Positions 46,210 to 58,382 of a DNA stretch of 64,000 nt are shown here, one piece after another. Source of the stretch: Hyaloperonospora brassicae (lineage: Eukaryota > Oomycota > Peronosporomycetes > Peronosporales > Peronosporaceae). Each line of letters begins with the position of its first letter. Position 1 is the first letter of the stretch. A program made the position numbers and the translations under genes. The stretch spans positions 1 through 64,000 of the forward strand of contig CANTFL010001244.1 of assembly GCA_947650285.1 (NCBI GenBank), given 5' to 3'. A model generated the notes under the pieces. The model worked only from the letters and a program-made list of their open reading frames with translations, had not been told where the DNA came from and did no database searches.

Positions 46210-46475
46210 CTGCCTCGAACTCTAAGCAATTGCACCCAAGCTTCAACGTTGACTTGATGATCCATTTCGATCCAAATCAACCAAGATACGCTGGTCGGCC
46301 AACGCCAAAGGCAGTTCCGGTGGTACTCGATGAAGAAACTGGTGAAGATCTCCACATCGTCGAGGCGCTTACAAAAAACAGGTGTTCAAAAAACAGCTTG
46401 TATAAGTCGTCAAGTGGTATGGGCTACCAGAGCACGAGGGTACCTGGGAGAAGGAACATAACATCAGGCACGTGA
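46210..46475 (+). pseudogene. Chromodomain tail of gypsy 2
   Basis: HPSFNVDLMIHFDPNQPRYA and VVLDEETGEDLHIVEAL mark the end of integrase and the start of a chromodomain; the latter is truncated by frameshift. The PPT and 3' LTR follow within about 65 bp. Confidence 0.65.
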
Positions 46476-46538
46476 CACACTGGAAATTGTTGTTATGAGG
46501 CTATAAGGCCCGAAAACGCGAAATACCTTTGGGGAGGA

Positions 46539-46748
46539 TGTAGGGATTGGACTATCCGTACACGGGTTGACGGTTATGACATAAAGTATCTCAAGCGATG
46601 AATGCAAAATTGCGCGAAGAAAAAAGTCAAGAAGCCGTTACAGATCCAAGGACAAATTGAGCACTGTATAGAGCAATCTTATAATACCACCGAGTGTGAA
46701 CTAAGGAACCAATGAGCTCACTTTTCTATTTCATAACAAGGCACCACA
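46539..46748 (+). repeat. 3' LTR of gypsy 2
   Basis: Starts TGTAGGG, ends CACCACA, directly followed by the target duplication AGCTG. Confidence 0.88.
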
Positions 46749-46753
46749 AGCTG

Positions 46754-48794
46754 CGTCCATTGAATTTAAAGCAGGTATCGTAAGCATTTTTTCGAGAATT
46801 ATAGAAGACATTATGAATCCCTTCAACTTTAATATTTCTTGCTGTTCTTAATTGCTTGGATTTTTGCATCATTGTTACCATGGTCGTTACACGGCACATA
46901 AAAACATTATTGCTCATTTATAAAACATTTTTCTGCTTAAACGGTCTATCGTGCGTCGTGAGATAAAGAAAAGGATTATGGTGCTTCTCGTTTGCAGACT
47001 TTCACTCGACAGCTGCGCTGGAATTATTGGAAGTGATTTGCGGGTGTCGCCTATCATAATGAGTTTTATATTACTAACGCAGATGACACGGCGGTATGCA
47101 AATGTGAAGCGCTCACTCAATTATATTTTCATTTCGTTACGGGGTCTGCTTGCGTACATGACCTTGCCAAAAATCGCTCGAATTTCATCGTCTTAGCTCT
47201 CGATCCATATCGTCCTACTAATCTGTTGGTTTATGTGGTCTTTTGGTGTAAATGACAATTGCAGGTACTGTATGGTCCAACTTTGAAATATTGATACGAC
47301 AGTATTCTACCATGATGTGTGTAAAAAGTTATAATCGGTCCCGCCTCTCTTTGTTCGTGATAAAAAACCACACCTCAAACATCGTATATTTCTCGCGAGG
47401 TGTGGTGATAGCAATTATATATCGAAGATACAATACGCCGCGGAAAATACTAGGCCTTAGCCCCGGTGATTATGACCCATAGGTGTTTATGAACGATATG
47501 TGTTAGGTCAAAACACTGGAAAGCGAGTACTTCCGCGGGCGAATGATACGACATGCGCTGCAGTTCAGGCTTTGGTGTATCCTTACCGTTCGTTCGTAAA
47601 GAACTCATTCAGAATGCAACAGCGACAATTTGAAAACGGGTCGCAAGCTATCTACAGAGGTCTTGTATATGATGACATGTTGTGCAAATACGGACTCGCT
47701 CATATCAAATACAAACATCACTCCACACTCGTTTACTAATGCAAAACAACTACTATTCGTTTCTCTACGTAATATTGGTGACAACGACGTCGCACTTATA
47801 GATCTAGGCACGTAAGATCCTGGAATCAACATTCCTGAAAGACCGGGCGGAAGTGATCGTCGTAATGGCGCAGGAGTTACACACAATAAAGAGGAAATTG
47901 AGACCTTTGTCGATGGGTCCCGATTGGACGCCAAACATCACATATAACTGCTTAACGATGCCTCAGGCAAACGTCGATTCGATACACCAAATCATCAGTA
48001 TGCATCGATACAACTCGATGTAGCTAATTGACGACCGAAAAATGTGCTATATGTAACAGGGCAAAGGTTGCTACACACTGACAACGGTGCGTTGCAATCT
48101 GTCTCTGACTGCAGTGAGAACCAGTGCCCACTTATCAAGATTGCACACTGCGCTTCAGAAGAGGGCTTGTTAGAAGTAGGTGTTTCCGATGCACTTGTGC
48201 AGAAGAGGATGAGAGGTAAAGTAAAATATATTCAGTGCCAACTACTCCCCTTGCCAACACTACGTTATGAATAGACCAAAACGGACCTGAGACTAGACCA
48301 TGTCAAGTTGCACATGATCTCCATCTCCTTATCCCATGTGTCAACCTTTCACATGGTCTCCATCACTTTTTGTTCCATGTGTCAACCTGTCACATAATTA
48401 GCCAATCAGGTGAGGTCTAAATCACAGCAACATGCATTGTACTTGAACTGCAGGACCTTTTGACCTGTCCGAGCGATTATATTCTAACAAGGCTTAATTC
48501 TAAACGAATATAATCAGTATGAGAAAAGCAAATTGTAAAAACGTATTCAAGTCCTAAAATGTGTCATGTCTATAGTCCTGTCTTAATTACATCGATGCCA
48601 AAGCATGTTTGGTGACGTCTATACACCACCCATTGCGTGCGTCTAGTAGCGATTGGTGGTTTGATATGATAGCTGCAGCAACCAATGAGTAGACCCTTGG
48701 ATCACGCAGCTATATCATTGAATTTAGAGATATTGTAATGTGAATATTCGACTTATTTTTTCTGTTATCCTTATTGTCATAAATGATAATATTG
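46754..48794. other. Unassigned AT-rich DNA
   Basis: Only short frames are seen. One (about 47870-48270, +, with stops) carries an EEIETFVDGSR segment that might come from a transposon polyprotein, but nothing identifies it. Confidence 0.4.
48312..48391 (+). repeat. Two-copy tandem repeat
   Basis: Units of 39 and 41 bp, both starting ACATG(A/G)TCTCCATC and ending CCATGTGTCAACCT-TC. Confidence 0.7.
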
Positions 48795-48817
48795 TGTAAC
48801 AGGTTCACCTCGTTACA
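48795..48817. repeat. LTR-terminus palindrome, isolated copy
   Basis: TGTAACAGGTTCACCTCGTTACA is a degenerate form of the 22 bp palindrome that starts the gypsy 1 LTR (27808-27829). It probably marks the edge of another element of the same superfamily. Confidence 0.55.
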
Positions 48818-48889
48818 TCACCTCTTTAAGTGACAGTCACTCGAGAGACTATCGTGATAGGGGATCCCCCGCGACAAATGGGATAGGGA

Positions 48890-50400
48890 GCGCTTATTGA
48901 GTCAGATCCAATCGGCCCAATACTCGCGTCGCATGGTTAACAAGTTCATGCGACACGCAGTAAAAGCCGCCAAGCATTTAACTGCTCGCGCTACGCGACA
49001 GACGATTCGTCTTATTCTGCTTCTTCAAATTTACCTGCAGATCCTGTTGCTGCATATGCATATACGCTCGCTTTTACTCATTAGCAGTAGCGTGATTACG
49101 ACGGTGGCTCGCCCCACCGTGAAAATGAAGTTCGTGGTTTCACACCTCTGTTAATACCACGCAGGAGGCTCCTTTCGTACAGCAAGCCCCCGATCAGAAG
49201 CCGTGGTTTCTGCCAGAGCGGCTGATTTCAGCTTGTATGGTGCGACAAGCGATCATCATTGATACTATAATTCGATGCTTCAAGGCTTTACGTCCTTGAC
49301 ATCAGCGCAAGCAGCTTCTGTGCTGATCTAGTTTTTTTATCTCGATGCGTGAATATCATCATTGGTACAGCGGAAACGACAAGAATGATAAAAACTCGCT
49401 GTGGATGGTTGGATTGTGTTCATCCGCAATGTTTAAGACACTGGGAGCGACACATGGCTGATAGAACTTGTATTTACACGTGTCGATTCAGGAAGAGGCT
49501 TCAAACGGTGCACGACTAAGATTGCATCATTTATCTCGTGAGGCAATTTTTTCTTGCCTCAATTAGGGTGACCCCTGCGCGAGTTGTTACGACAACTTGC
49601 AGCGTGCCCAGAGGAAAGTGTATTCCCTTTGTACGCACTGGGGAAGGGCTCACATCTCGGCGGAGATGCGGGACATGATTGATAACTTGCAATCCGTCTC
49701 TGAGCGCACAAGGCGCTTGTTTTACGACATGCCTTCTGACTGATTGTATGTGTCTAGCCGTACTGCTTGACCAGGTCCGCAACATCAGTCAAGAGCTAGA
49801 CGCAAGGCTCCAAGCTGTCTGCGAGGGCAATTATCTTTTCCAGAGATTGAGGTAGCTCGTCCCGTGTCCATTAATGCAGCGTTAGTGTAAGACACGCTCC
49901 ACGTGAAAGAGTTGACCACCGTGAGAGTACACCAGCGGCTGTGGTGAAGGTGAAAAGACCAGGTCCGACTTAATGGTCGGACATGCAGTAGGTGGTCGAC
50001 CGACACGAGAGCGTCTTCTACAATTTGCAAGAGGGCATCGATCAAGAGGGCTAGAGTCGCCGTAATTTGACGGCGACTGGGCAACGCCATCGTGCCGATC
50101 GGGTGGATGACCGTGCGCAGGTTTCGTACAAACAACTGGAGTACGAGCGGAAGCTTTTATCATGCGCTATGATCCGAAATCAGCTCGTCTAGAGGTCGCT
50201 TTGGTGGATAACAACTCGATAGTTTGGCTCGTGACCACAAGAATTTGTTGGGGAATCTTAAGCGTGCTGACTGTCTTCGTTCTCGGAAGAGGCTGCATAC
50301 TGATGTTGCGCGCGGAGAAGACCAACGTGAAACGCAGATTTTTTTTTAATCCTACGAGGCAACTCGATCACCTCGTCACATGGCATCAATATATATCTAT
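48890..50400 (+). pseudogene. Possible gag-like transposon relic
   Basis: Downstream of the LTR-like edge at 48795 the DNA becomes less AT-rich, and broken frames with Gln/Arg/Leu-rich, coiled-coil-like character appear on the plus strand (for example near 49560-49740 and 50020-50170). No zinc knuckle or catalytic motif is present. The minus strand is also open in places (50135-49785), so even the coding strand is uncertain. Confidence 0.3.
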
Positions 50401-51989
50401 GCTATAACATATATTAGTGCATGTCAATATAAAGATGAGTAAACAATGTGTAGGGAAGACTACCATAAGCTGATCATCGGTTGTCGTACACAAAATGCTA
50501 CTCGTTGCCTGATATAATCATACAATAACGCTAACACTACAACGTTTATCGCGTGCACCGATTTCTGTATCAAGAAGAAGCATTACTATTTTTGAATGGT
50601 AATATCATAATAAAACTGGTAAAAATTATATTAAGACTTGACCTTGATAAAGGCGCAGCTCAATATTTCTATTCAACTTAGCCTGTATAGTTAATATAAC
50701 TTCTCCGTCTACGCGTTACTGTGTACTTGACGTTTTGGAGCACACATTTACGCTGGTGTTCGTGCTAGTATTTCTGCTGCAGTCCGTATATGCTTTAAAC
50801 CCCTGTCACTAGATCATTTAGTTTTCCTGTAATTTGCTGTACACAGATTAGCCTTGTCTGTATTTTTTTTACAGTTTTATTCAAGAGCTACGCTTACATA
50901 ATGCATGGTATGACTCGTGATTGACTGATTAAGAATTAGTTGTATGATGGTTATTGTCTGTTAGCAAAGTAACACACTCAACGTGATAACATATATGTTC
51001 AGTCAAAATGATATATTAATTGATTATTCTTAACATGCATCCTGCCGTTTCGTATGTGAGCAAATCATATCTCATTCGGGTATATCGCATAGTCCTAGAC
51101 TCTTGTATGATTATATCTTCCCCATTGATATAACGTGTTGTATATTGAATGATGTTAAAGTTTCTCTTACGTGGAAACTGAAGAAAATGACATTTATTAT
51201 TTGGATGATTTCGCCTATTCACCTAACGAAAAGCATGCTATTAATACACTTGGCCTTGAATAGAATAGGTTACATTATTAGATAATAAAATGCACCCTAG
51301 TATGACCTTTTTCTTATTACCGGCGGCATATAGACCGTACTACGTTGAGCTGTCTTCTTATAAATGTTAGGAGCTCAATAAGATCGGTCGGTGGTAAGAC
51401 TGTCGATCAAGGATAAACTGATTTACCAAGTACTGCGCCTAGCGTGGCCAACCTGAATGTACTGACAGCGTATAAGAGAAAATATGCTGATGCGGCGATG
51501 CGGCCAAAGATTAAACATTGCAAAGATTGTACTGAAAGTGTGGAAGTTAAGGAAATACACGAAAAATTTATTGACATGTCGCAGCTCATGCGTGTATCGA
51601 TTAGAAGACTGGCTATCTGGAAGGATCATAGAGTAAGATATAGGGACATGTTCATAAAGAGCCCTAGTTCACAAGAATGTGTAAGCTTTTGATATGCTAC
51701 CTAGAATAAGTTAGTTAGCTTGCGTAATCGATGGGATAGGTCTCTAGTGCATTTCAGTGCGTTGGGTGGAGTGCAGAGGAAAATGTGGAGCGGTTAAATG
51801 GTTGTAGTAGTGATTAATTACAACTTTAATCACACAATCGAAAAGAGCCATCACGAGCACAACAATATCGAAGAGTTCAAACGGCGAGTTAAGATGTTGC
51901 GTCGAGATAGAAGACATATCTTCGTGGTGACCACTTTTGTTTTCAGTTGTGGGCATAGTTTTACTAAGAAATATCTCCCAAATTCCTAT
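50401..51989. other. AT-rich DNA, nothing recognised
   Basis: Very AT-rich with only short frames. The 82-codon frame at 51444-51692 (+) has mixed composition but no motif. Confidence 0.45.
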
Positions 51990-52400
51990 AAGGCCTGCCG
52001 GAGCTCAGTAAATTTAATCTCCACACTCGTGCGACCTCATACCAAAGTTCGGACGTCGACGCTTTCACTCTTTTGTAGGTTGCCGGCGCAAATTGCGCCG
52101 ACTGGAAATATATGGTGCTCCCGGCTGATACCCATCGAACCGTTTTGCCGGCAAAACTGATTCTGAATCGTCAAAAGTATGCTACCGATTTGTCGCTGGA
52201 CGGGTATATCCTTTGTACCATCAATTGATCACCGACTTGTTCTCCGACGGGCCTCAACGTCACTGGCAGCGATTACATACCCCGAACCGAATTTGGCTTT
52301 TTATGATAACTGTAGAGACCTCTGCAAGCTGTGACTGTCGTTGTTCAGCGGATGTCGTAATCAATCTTTAGCAGCGATTTATCGGAATAGCACACATGTC
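51990..52400. repeat. LTR-like repeat, copy B
   Basis: Diverged partner of 27290-27720, in the same orientation. Confidence 0.5.
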
Positions 52401-53805
52401 GGGAACCTGTTGAGTTATGCATTGCATGGATTTGTCTCTTGTAAATATAGTGGATATATACATGTGATTGCCCGTCCCTATCCGATATATACTATAGATG
52501 CGTATGATACAATGGATAGTCGCTCTTCCGTATGTGGCATGCACTCAGCAAGTTTGCACCCAACAAAGAGCTCACTCCTTGATGTAATACAGGTACATCC
52601 ACATGATGACTATTGATACACCACAAAATTATATTGTTACCTGGCGAATGATCAAACCAGATCATCAATGGCGTCAATTTTGGATATAGAAGCTCAAGCA
52701 TAATCACTGCTTTAAGTATGGTGCGGCGAGGTGCAGACTAAGTAGGGTGTTTGTGGTCCTTATGTCGACTATTTAAACCTCGCCATAAGCAACTACTACA
52801 TGTTTCATGACTTCACCGAGTCGACTAGTGGCTGGTGTAAGTTTATTGACGAATCAATAAATTCGTGCATGTAGGTATGTAAATCGCGAAGGTCTAAATA
52901 TGGTTGTCGGCTTGGATACGAAATTCATGAGATCTTAAACGTAGTGCTGGCATGCCCTACCACGTCACCGCAAAGTCTAGGTCACAAATTGATTACGGAT
53001 ACACATGAAAGAGCCTCAAAGGATGAAGAAGCGGTGTTGTATGAGAATTACCTTACGGGGGCACCGCGTGATGCTTTATACAGATCTTCCTGACCTCGCA
53101 GATGCTGCTGGGGTGCTCGGTCAGTGTTATAGCAGTTATAAGAAAAATGGGGTTTTAGACGCGTCATAGACATCATAGAGAATTAAACTGAGCTATAAGT
53201 AGGCGTCACATACAAAATACAAGGTTGAGAAATGCGGACTGAGTCGGATAATGTATTTAAGATGACGCTCAGATGCTTACATGCTGTTAATGGGCAAATG
53301 ATCCGACTGAAAAATGAAGCAACTTCGACCTGTGGCGTGTGACTTCATGCGCTTAGTAATGGCGCTATATGAGGCATTAAAGGGGTCATTCTTGCTTAAA
53401 AATGCTTCAATACGAACTAGGATGAATATGCAGTGAGGATAAAGGCAAGGTCTTGGTGCTTTTTGTTTCTCATCTTATTTGATACCTAATTACAGGAAAT
53501 AAACTAGTTCATGTAACTTATTGACGTTCTTAGATTCTTCATGTGCAGTATGATTTAAAATTGAGAGCCGTAGTGGTGCACCGTCCAACCAAGCAGTGAT
53601 AATCAACGTCATGACTAAATTCACCGCTGCTGATCGATTTGGATTCTCTCCTTTTCCAAATGAGTAAACTAGTATCTGGTGAGTTGACCGAGTGCATTTT
53701 CAAATCTGTATTATGCAACAAATGGCATCATACACAGGTATATAAGTATTTATATGATCTTTATCGTCAGATAAGTAGCTATAGTCGATATCCTCCATTC
53801 CTTCG

Positions 53806-53832
53806 AAGTCAACATGCTAAGCATGTTGACTT
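53806..53832. repeat. Perfect 13 bp palindrome
   Basis: AAGTCAACATGCT, one spacer base, then AGCATGTTGACTT. It could form a hairpin or be a dimeric binding site; nothing around it says which. Confidence 0.55.
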
Positions 53833-54733
53833 ACAACTGTTTGTGAACTCGACGCTTTACGTAATTTAATGCTCGAGAAACGCTGATCATTTTGGAACTG
53901 AATAGGATATGAGGCGCGCTGTGTATCAAAAGATGTCTGGTTGAAGCCCCCGCTTATAGCGTGAAAGGGCCACAAGACAACCGCACACCCTGCTAATCAT
54001 TTACTAAGATCATTTACTAAGAGCATAGGATTGTGACTGTTGTGTATCTTATCTGCACATTAGCCAAAATCATGTAAAGAGAGGGTGTGTACTAAGTTTT
54101 GCAATGCCCCATTCCTAATCGACGTCATATTATTTAGACAATATTCTTTACCGCCACTTTACATCAAATAGTGCCTTCTATCCATGATCCATTTAACCTT
54201 ATATGCAGCCTTTCGTTTTTTAGTAACAGCAACGACAACCACGATGGAAAATGTCTCTTTACAATATTCGTCGGTAAAGTTAGTCTAACGAGACACCTTC
54301 CGTTTGCACAGACACAGTAGAAGCTACCTACGTCAAACCTCAGTAAACGACAGGTGCTACTGAACCCCATGGTTCAAGGTATATGCAGAGGAAAAGGCAA
54401 GTGTTACGAACGACAACGCTTGAGAGGAATGAAAATTAGAACTCTAAAAAGCTCAATCAAAAGGTCTAAACAAACCCGTTGCTCGTATCTTTATCATACC
54501 AAACAACCGACTGCAAATGTACGAACTCAATCACCACTCATTGCACGCGTCTCGCCGAAAATGGTCGTTAGTCTGATTACCAGTATGACCTGGTTCGGCC
54601 AGTCGGTTGACTCTGCTTTGAGTAATACCTTACAATATTATAACGTAGACTGAGGTTTTCTGCAAAGGGTAAAAAACCGGAGGATAATATCGATTGTCAT
54701 GATTTTTGTTCTTATTGTTTGCTGGCAATAGCA

Positions 54734-54755
54734 TGTAACGGGCTTCCCCGTGACA
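54734..54755. repeat. LTR-terminus palindrome, isolated copy
   Basis: TGTAACGGGCTTCCCCGTGA and the following CA match the palindromic start of the gypsy 1 LTR with few changes. It lies near the right border of the island. Confidence 0.5.
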
Positions 54756-55308
54756 GTCAGCACATAACCAGCATTGAAAGCTATTCGAAAGATTAAGTCT
54801 GCGGTCTGTAGCCGGAGCTCAACAAAAATAGATCATCATCGAAATACTTTTTGTAAGAAATAAAATGGCTGACGAAATATGTATAAGAAATATCACTTAT
54901 ATAATGAGCTTGTTGAAACGCGTTATTCAAACGTTTTATTCATAATGTCAATATCAGTTCAAGCAGACTCGACGGTACTTCTTATCTTTCTCTCAATTGA
55001 TGATTGAGACGCAGAGAAGAGCAGGAATGTAACCCCTACTCGTATCAACGACCGCGTCCCTCAATCCGCACTTAACCCCAAAGGTTCGCATCTGCTTGGA
55101 AAATAATTCCTTTGTGAAGAAGCGCTGCGTCGTTATCTGCGTCGCCACCACCGCCAGCGCGCTCACCGAGCAATAGCCCCAGCACCAGCCCCAACATTTT
55201 CGCAGTAGACCACGTCCCTCGACTGCAGCTCCCTCGTGACGTCGTGTCCGTTGGGAAGAAAGGTCGCGCTTACCACGAAGGTGCGGACAGTTTCACGGTA
55301 GCCGTTAT

Positions 55309-57784
55309 ATGGTCCGACGACATTCTGTTGCTAACGTCGTGCCTGTGTCCCAGACGCCAGCCGAGATCCAGAAGGCAATTGGTAATCGAGACAGCCAGGA
55401 AGAGGAACTCGCGTTTTTAGCTCCTCCAGCGAAGAAGAGGAAGCGGCGCAGCCTGATGCCGCATATTTGGCTCCGTCTGGAGCTCTTTGAGCTCGGCCTT
55501 TTGCCGCTACCGTCCAAGTACGCCGCCACGTTGACGCTGAGCAATGTGAAAAAAGCACTGGATGCGCTGCATCGAAAGGATCAGACGAGCGGTGGACTTG
55601 ACGCCGTTGCTGGGGAGGACGCGGTGATGCTGGACACCGAAGGCGCGTTTACCGAGAGTGATAATTTGAATTCTGTCACGTTTGTGGTCTGGAAAGAAGC
55701 AGTGGACGATATTTTTCGGTGGAGAGAGCAGGATTACGAGGCTTTTTGGCTGCTACTGGTACAGTTGCATCGGATGATTCCAGTGAAAGATGAAGTGGCG
55801 GACGTGTCGGTGCCGCTAGATGTTGAACAGTGTCTGGAGAAAGAGAAAATACCGGTGTTCAAGATGGCTATTTTTCTCTTTATTCAGACGGTCGAACCAC
55901 ATTCGTGGAGGACGAAATACTCGCTGGAATCGTACAATGCCGTCTGGTACAGAGAACATGCCGAGAGTTTTGTCACGGCGGCTAGTCTGGAAACGGCAGC
56001 TGTTGTAGCTGCTACGGCTTTGCCACGATCGCCAATTTTGGTCGCTTTGGGCTCGCCACATCAGAGGGGCGGTGCTAGCCCGCCGCCGCCGCAGTCTCCA
56101 CACGCTGTGGGCATGGCAGACCGCTCGACAGCGGACGCGTATTACTTGGCGTTTGTGCGCGAAAAGCTAGGAGATTTGTTTGGGCTTCTGTATCCTTCCA
56201 TCGATATGAACGAAGACTCGTCAACGGTTGTAAGCGCAGACCAGGTTGACCTGTTGTCGTTCATGTTGTGTCTGGGAGACGTAAGTTTTGTGGATAAGCA
56301 TGTCAAGCTAAGCTCGTGCTATCCGGCGTGGAAGCAGTCTCACAACAGCGGTGCGATCTCTGACACGGACGCAGCTAAGGATTTCGTGCCTCTTGTGGAC
56401 AATGGAGCCAAGGTTTGTCGATTCTACAAGACCCATTTATCGCTGAACGAGAAACTGTATCCACCAGTGGGGTACTCTGTCGCCCCGTCTGCGGTGAATT
56501 CGAAGAGCTCGTCGGCACCTTCACCCCCTGCCTTTTCGCTAAACGGTAGGTAGTTCCTTGCATGTATCACAATGTTTGTGCACAAGTTTGTACTGACGCT
56601 GGGTGGCTCTTTGTTTTATTTTTGTTCGTCAGATGACTTTTCGTTGGATAGTGTCGCAGACGCACCCGTTTCAGAGAAGTCCGCAACTCGTCCGCTCGTG
56701 CTATCGCACCTCGTAAAGACGACCTTGATCAAGCGCGCCGACGAGTTTGTGAGGTCTAATGATGCTAGCCATCATCCAGACCTCGTCATGTTTTCCTGTC
56801 AAGACTCGTACATCTACATCCTGGGACCTGTTCGATATCCTCTCATACGATTTGCTTGTATTTGTATTGGCGTCGGTACTCCCGTACCAAAGCCTCTTTT
56901 TTCTTACCACCCGACAATGTTTTCCTTAACCATTACTTGTTCTGGCTAGCACAAATGTGACGATCTCAGCATGCAAGAACTGCCGTATAGTCACGGCGCC
57001 AAACACAGGAATTCTACTGATGGAGCGATGCGAAAACGTGCAGCTCACGTGTCTATCTGGTCTCATTCGCGTCAGGTGTGGTACCGACCGTCAGCGAGTT
57101 TTGGATCGGCAACAACTAATGGCCTAATTCTGTTGCTGTTGTTGTTGCAGCAACTGCCTGGACACGTGCCTTAACGCGTACACACTATCTCCGATTATTG
57201 TCAGTGGCGAAACCCTCGGTGTGGTTTTGGGGCCGTATAACACCAAGTATTCCGGGCTGAAGCAGCAGCTGTCCACGATGCCGTTTTTGTACAACGTGGA
57301 GTCTCATGGCTGTTGGCACGTTTTTCTGAACTTGGACGACGAGAAAGGTAGGACGTTCTATTTGTACAGATGGCATCCCGTGCTGTTTCTTTTGTTGAGC
57401 ACGCTGACACGCTGTGGTGTACTGCTCTGTTCCTTCACAGACAGCATGGCTATCACGGAGAAATCTGCCGTGTCAGTCCAATTGCCCGAAACGTTTCGCG
57501 ACGTGTGTGTTCCTTTGAAATCAGCAGCCGGGGTCGGGTCCACAGAGCGACCGTTTCCAATCCCTTCCGAGTACGTGGCTGCGGTGAAGAAACAGCACGA
57601 GACGGTCGAGTCGCTCCGACAGTTGGTAACGAGCAACGAGTTTGACTTGACGGCGAAGCGCACCATGGAAATGGTGATTCAGCTCAAGTTCAAAGAGTGG
57701 CTGTCAGCGACAAACAATGTGCGGCAGATTCTGGACTTGGTCCATCTCGATCGCGCGAATGAGACGGCCAGTAAAGAGTCGTAG
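55309..57784 (+). CDS. TBCCD1: TBCC domain-containing protein 1-like
   Basis: Five exons: 55309-56545, 56633-56834, 56953-57075, 57151-57347 and 57441-57784, about 700 residues. Introns are 87, 118, 75 and 93 bp. Joins restore a TBCC/CARP beta-helix in exons 2-4: DSYIYILGPVR, then NVTISACKNCRIV, MERCENVQLTC, and LGPYNTKYSGL. The long N-terminal region (exon 1) is of the TBCCD1 kind, and the C-terminus has a coiled segment near FKEWLSATN. TBCC-domain proteins act on tubulin or Arl-type GTPases; TBCCD1 is a centrosome/basal body protein in animals and algae, where it sets organelle position, so a flagellar/basal-body role in zoospores is plausible but inferred. The second intron is of the AT-AC type. 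ATG 55309 is the first in the open frame. Confidence 0.85.
56835..56952 (+). other. U12-type AT-AC intron of TBCCD1
   Basis: The intron begins ATATCCTC (minor-spliceosome 5' consensus ATATCCTT) and has an exact TTCCTTAAC branch sequence at 56922-56930, 22-24 bases before the 3' end at AC (56952). Removing it gives GPVR-NVTISACKNC in frame. No GT-AG pair nearby keeps both frames. Use of the neighbouring TAG (56949) would add one Thr and still be a U12-type (AT-AG) intron. Confidence 0.8.
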
Positions 57785-58382
57785 ATGTAGATGCAGCCAC
57801 GCACTTAATGTGTGTGTGAGATGGACAAGTATAGTAGATAGAAGAGATGCTTTGGCTCGATACATACAGCAAGACAAACAACCCAATGATTACAGCAAGA
57901 CGAGCGTCTTGATCATGGACGGCAAAAAGTAGCTTGTCCTTTGCAAAGTTGAAGTGCGCTCGTGTGTGATTGGCGGAACTGTCGCTAGCCAATCAGATAC
58001 TGCCAAGGCATTCGTCTGGGCTGGGCGTACCGTCTTTTGCAGCGGTCGACGGTATCCAAGATCGGATACCCTCGTATATCCGATCGTAAAGATTTGTTTT
58101 ACCACTCCAACTATACCCATCAAATTCCATGTACTATGACAACTGATTTGTATCCGAGTAGCCTGATTCGCACCGTCCACCCCGTGAGCCCGGCGCAGGT
58201 CATCCCGCCCTCAGCCTGCAGCCATCCATCCTCTGTCGACCCCACAGGCATTGCGCGCGCTCCCTCGATCCTCAATCCGCTCACTTTTGAATCTGCTCAC
58301 TGAAGCGCACTGAGGTCCGTTTCATTGAGCACTGCCCGTCGCGTGTCCCTTTTTCGTGCCCCTACTACTGCACACGTTCACA
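57785..58382. promoter_or_regulatory. Intergenic region and methionine synthase promoter
   Basis: About 600 bp between TBCCD1 and the methionine synthase start. It contains an exact inverted repeat, GATCGGATA (58060-58068) and TATCCGATC (58077-58085), with an 8-base loop, and CT-rich sequence before the ATG. A regulatory role for the inverted repeat is only suggested by its position. Confidence 0.4.

Larger units (their letters stand above)
41549..46748 (+). mobile_element. Ty3/gypsy LTR retrotransposon 2 (old, inactive)
   Basis: Direct repeats of 210 bp (41549-41758 and 46539-46748) have about 35 differences (about 83% identity). They are flanked by the 5 bp duplication AGCTG at 41544-41548 and 46749-46753, which fixes the element's ends. 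A purine tract (GGGGAGGA) precedes the 3' LTR. Gag, protease, RT, RNase H, integrase and a chromodomain can be traced between them, all heavily broken. The higher LTR divergence makes it clearly older than gypsy 1. Confidence 0.88.
52401..55308. other. End of the transposon island and TBCCD1 5' flank
   Basis: No gene was recognised. A 99-codon basic frame (54354-54653, +) has no motif. GC content rises from about 54.9 kb toward the TBCCD1 gene, whose promoter should lie in the last few hundred bases. Confidence 0.45.

Noticed and set aside
56830..56950. Ordinary GT-AG intron in TBCCD1 at this position
   Set aside because: The only nearby GT (56830) with the TAG at 56947-56949 puts exon 3 out of frame and destroys the TBCC strand; the AT-AC solution keeps both.
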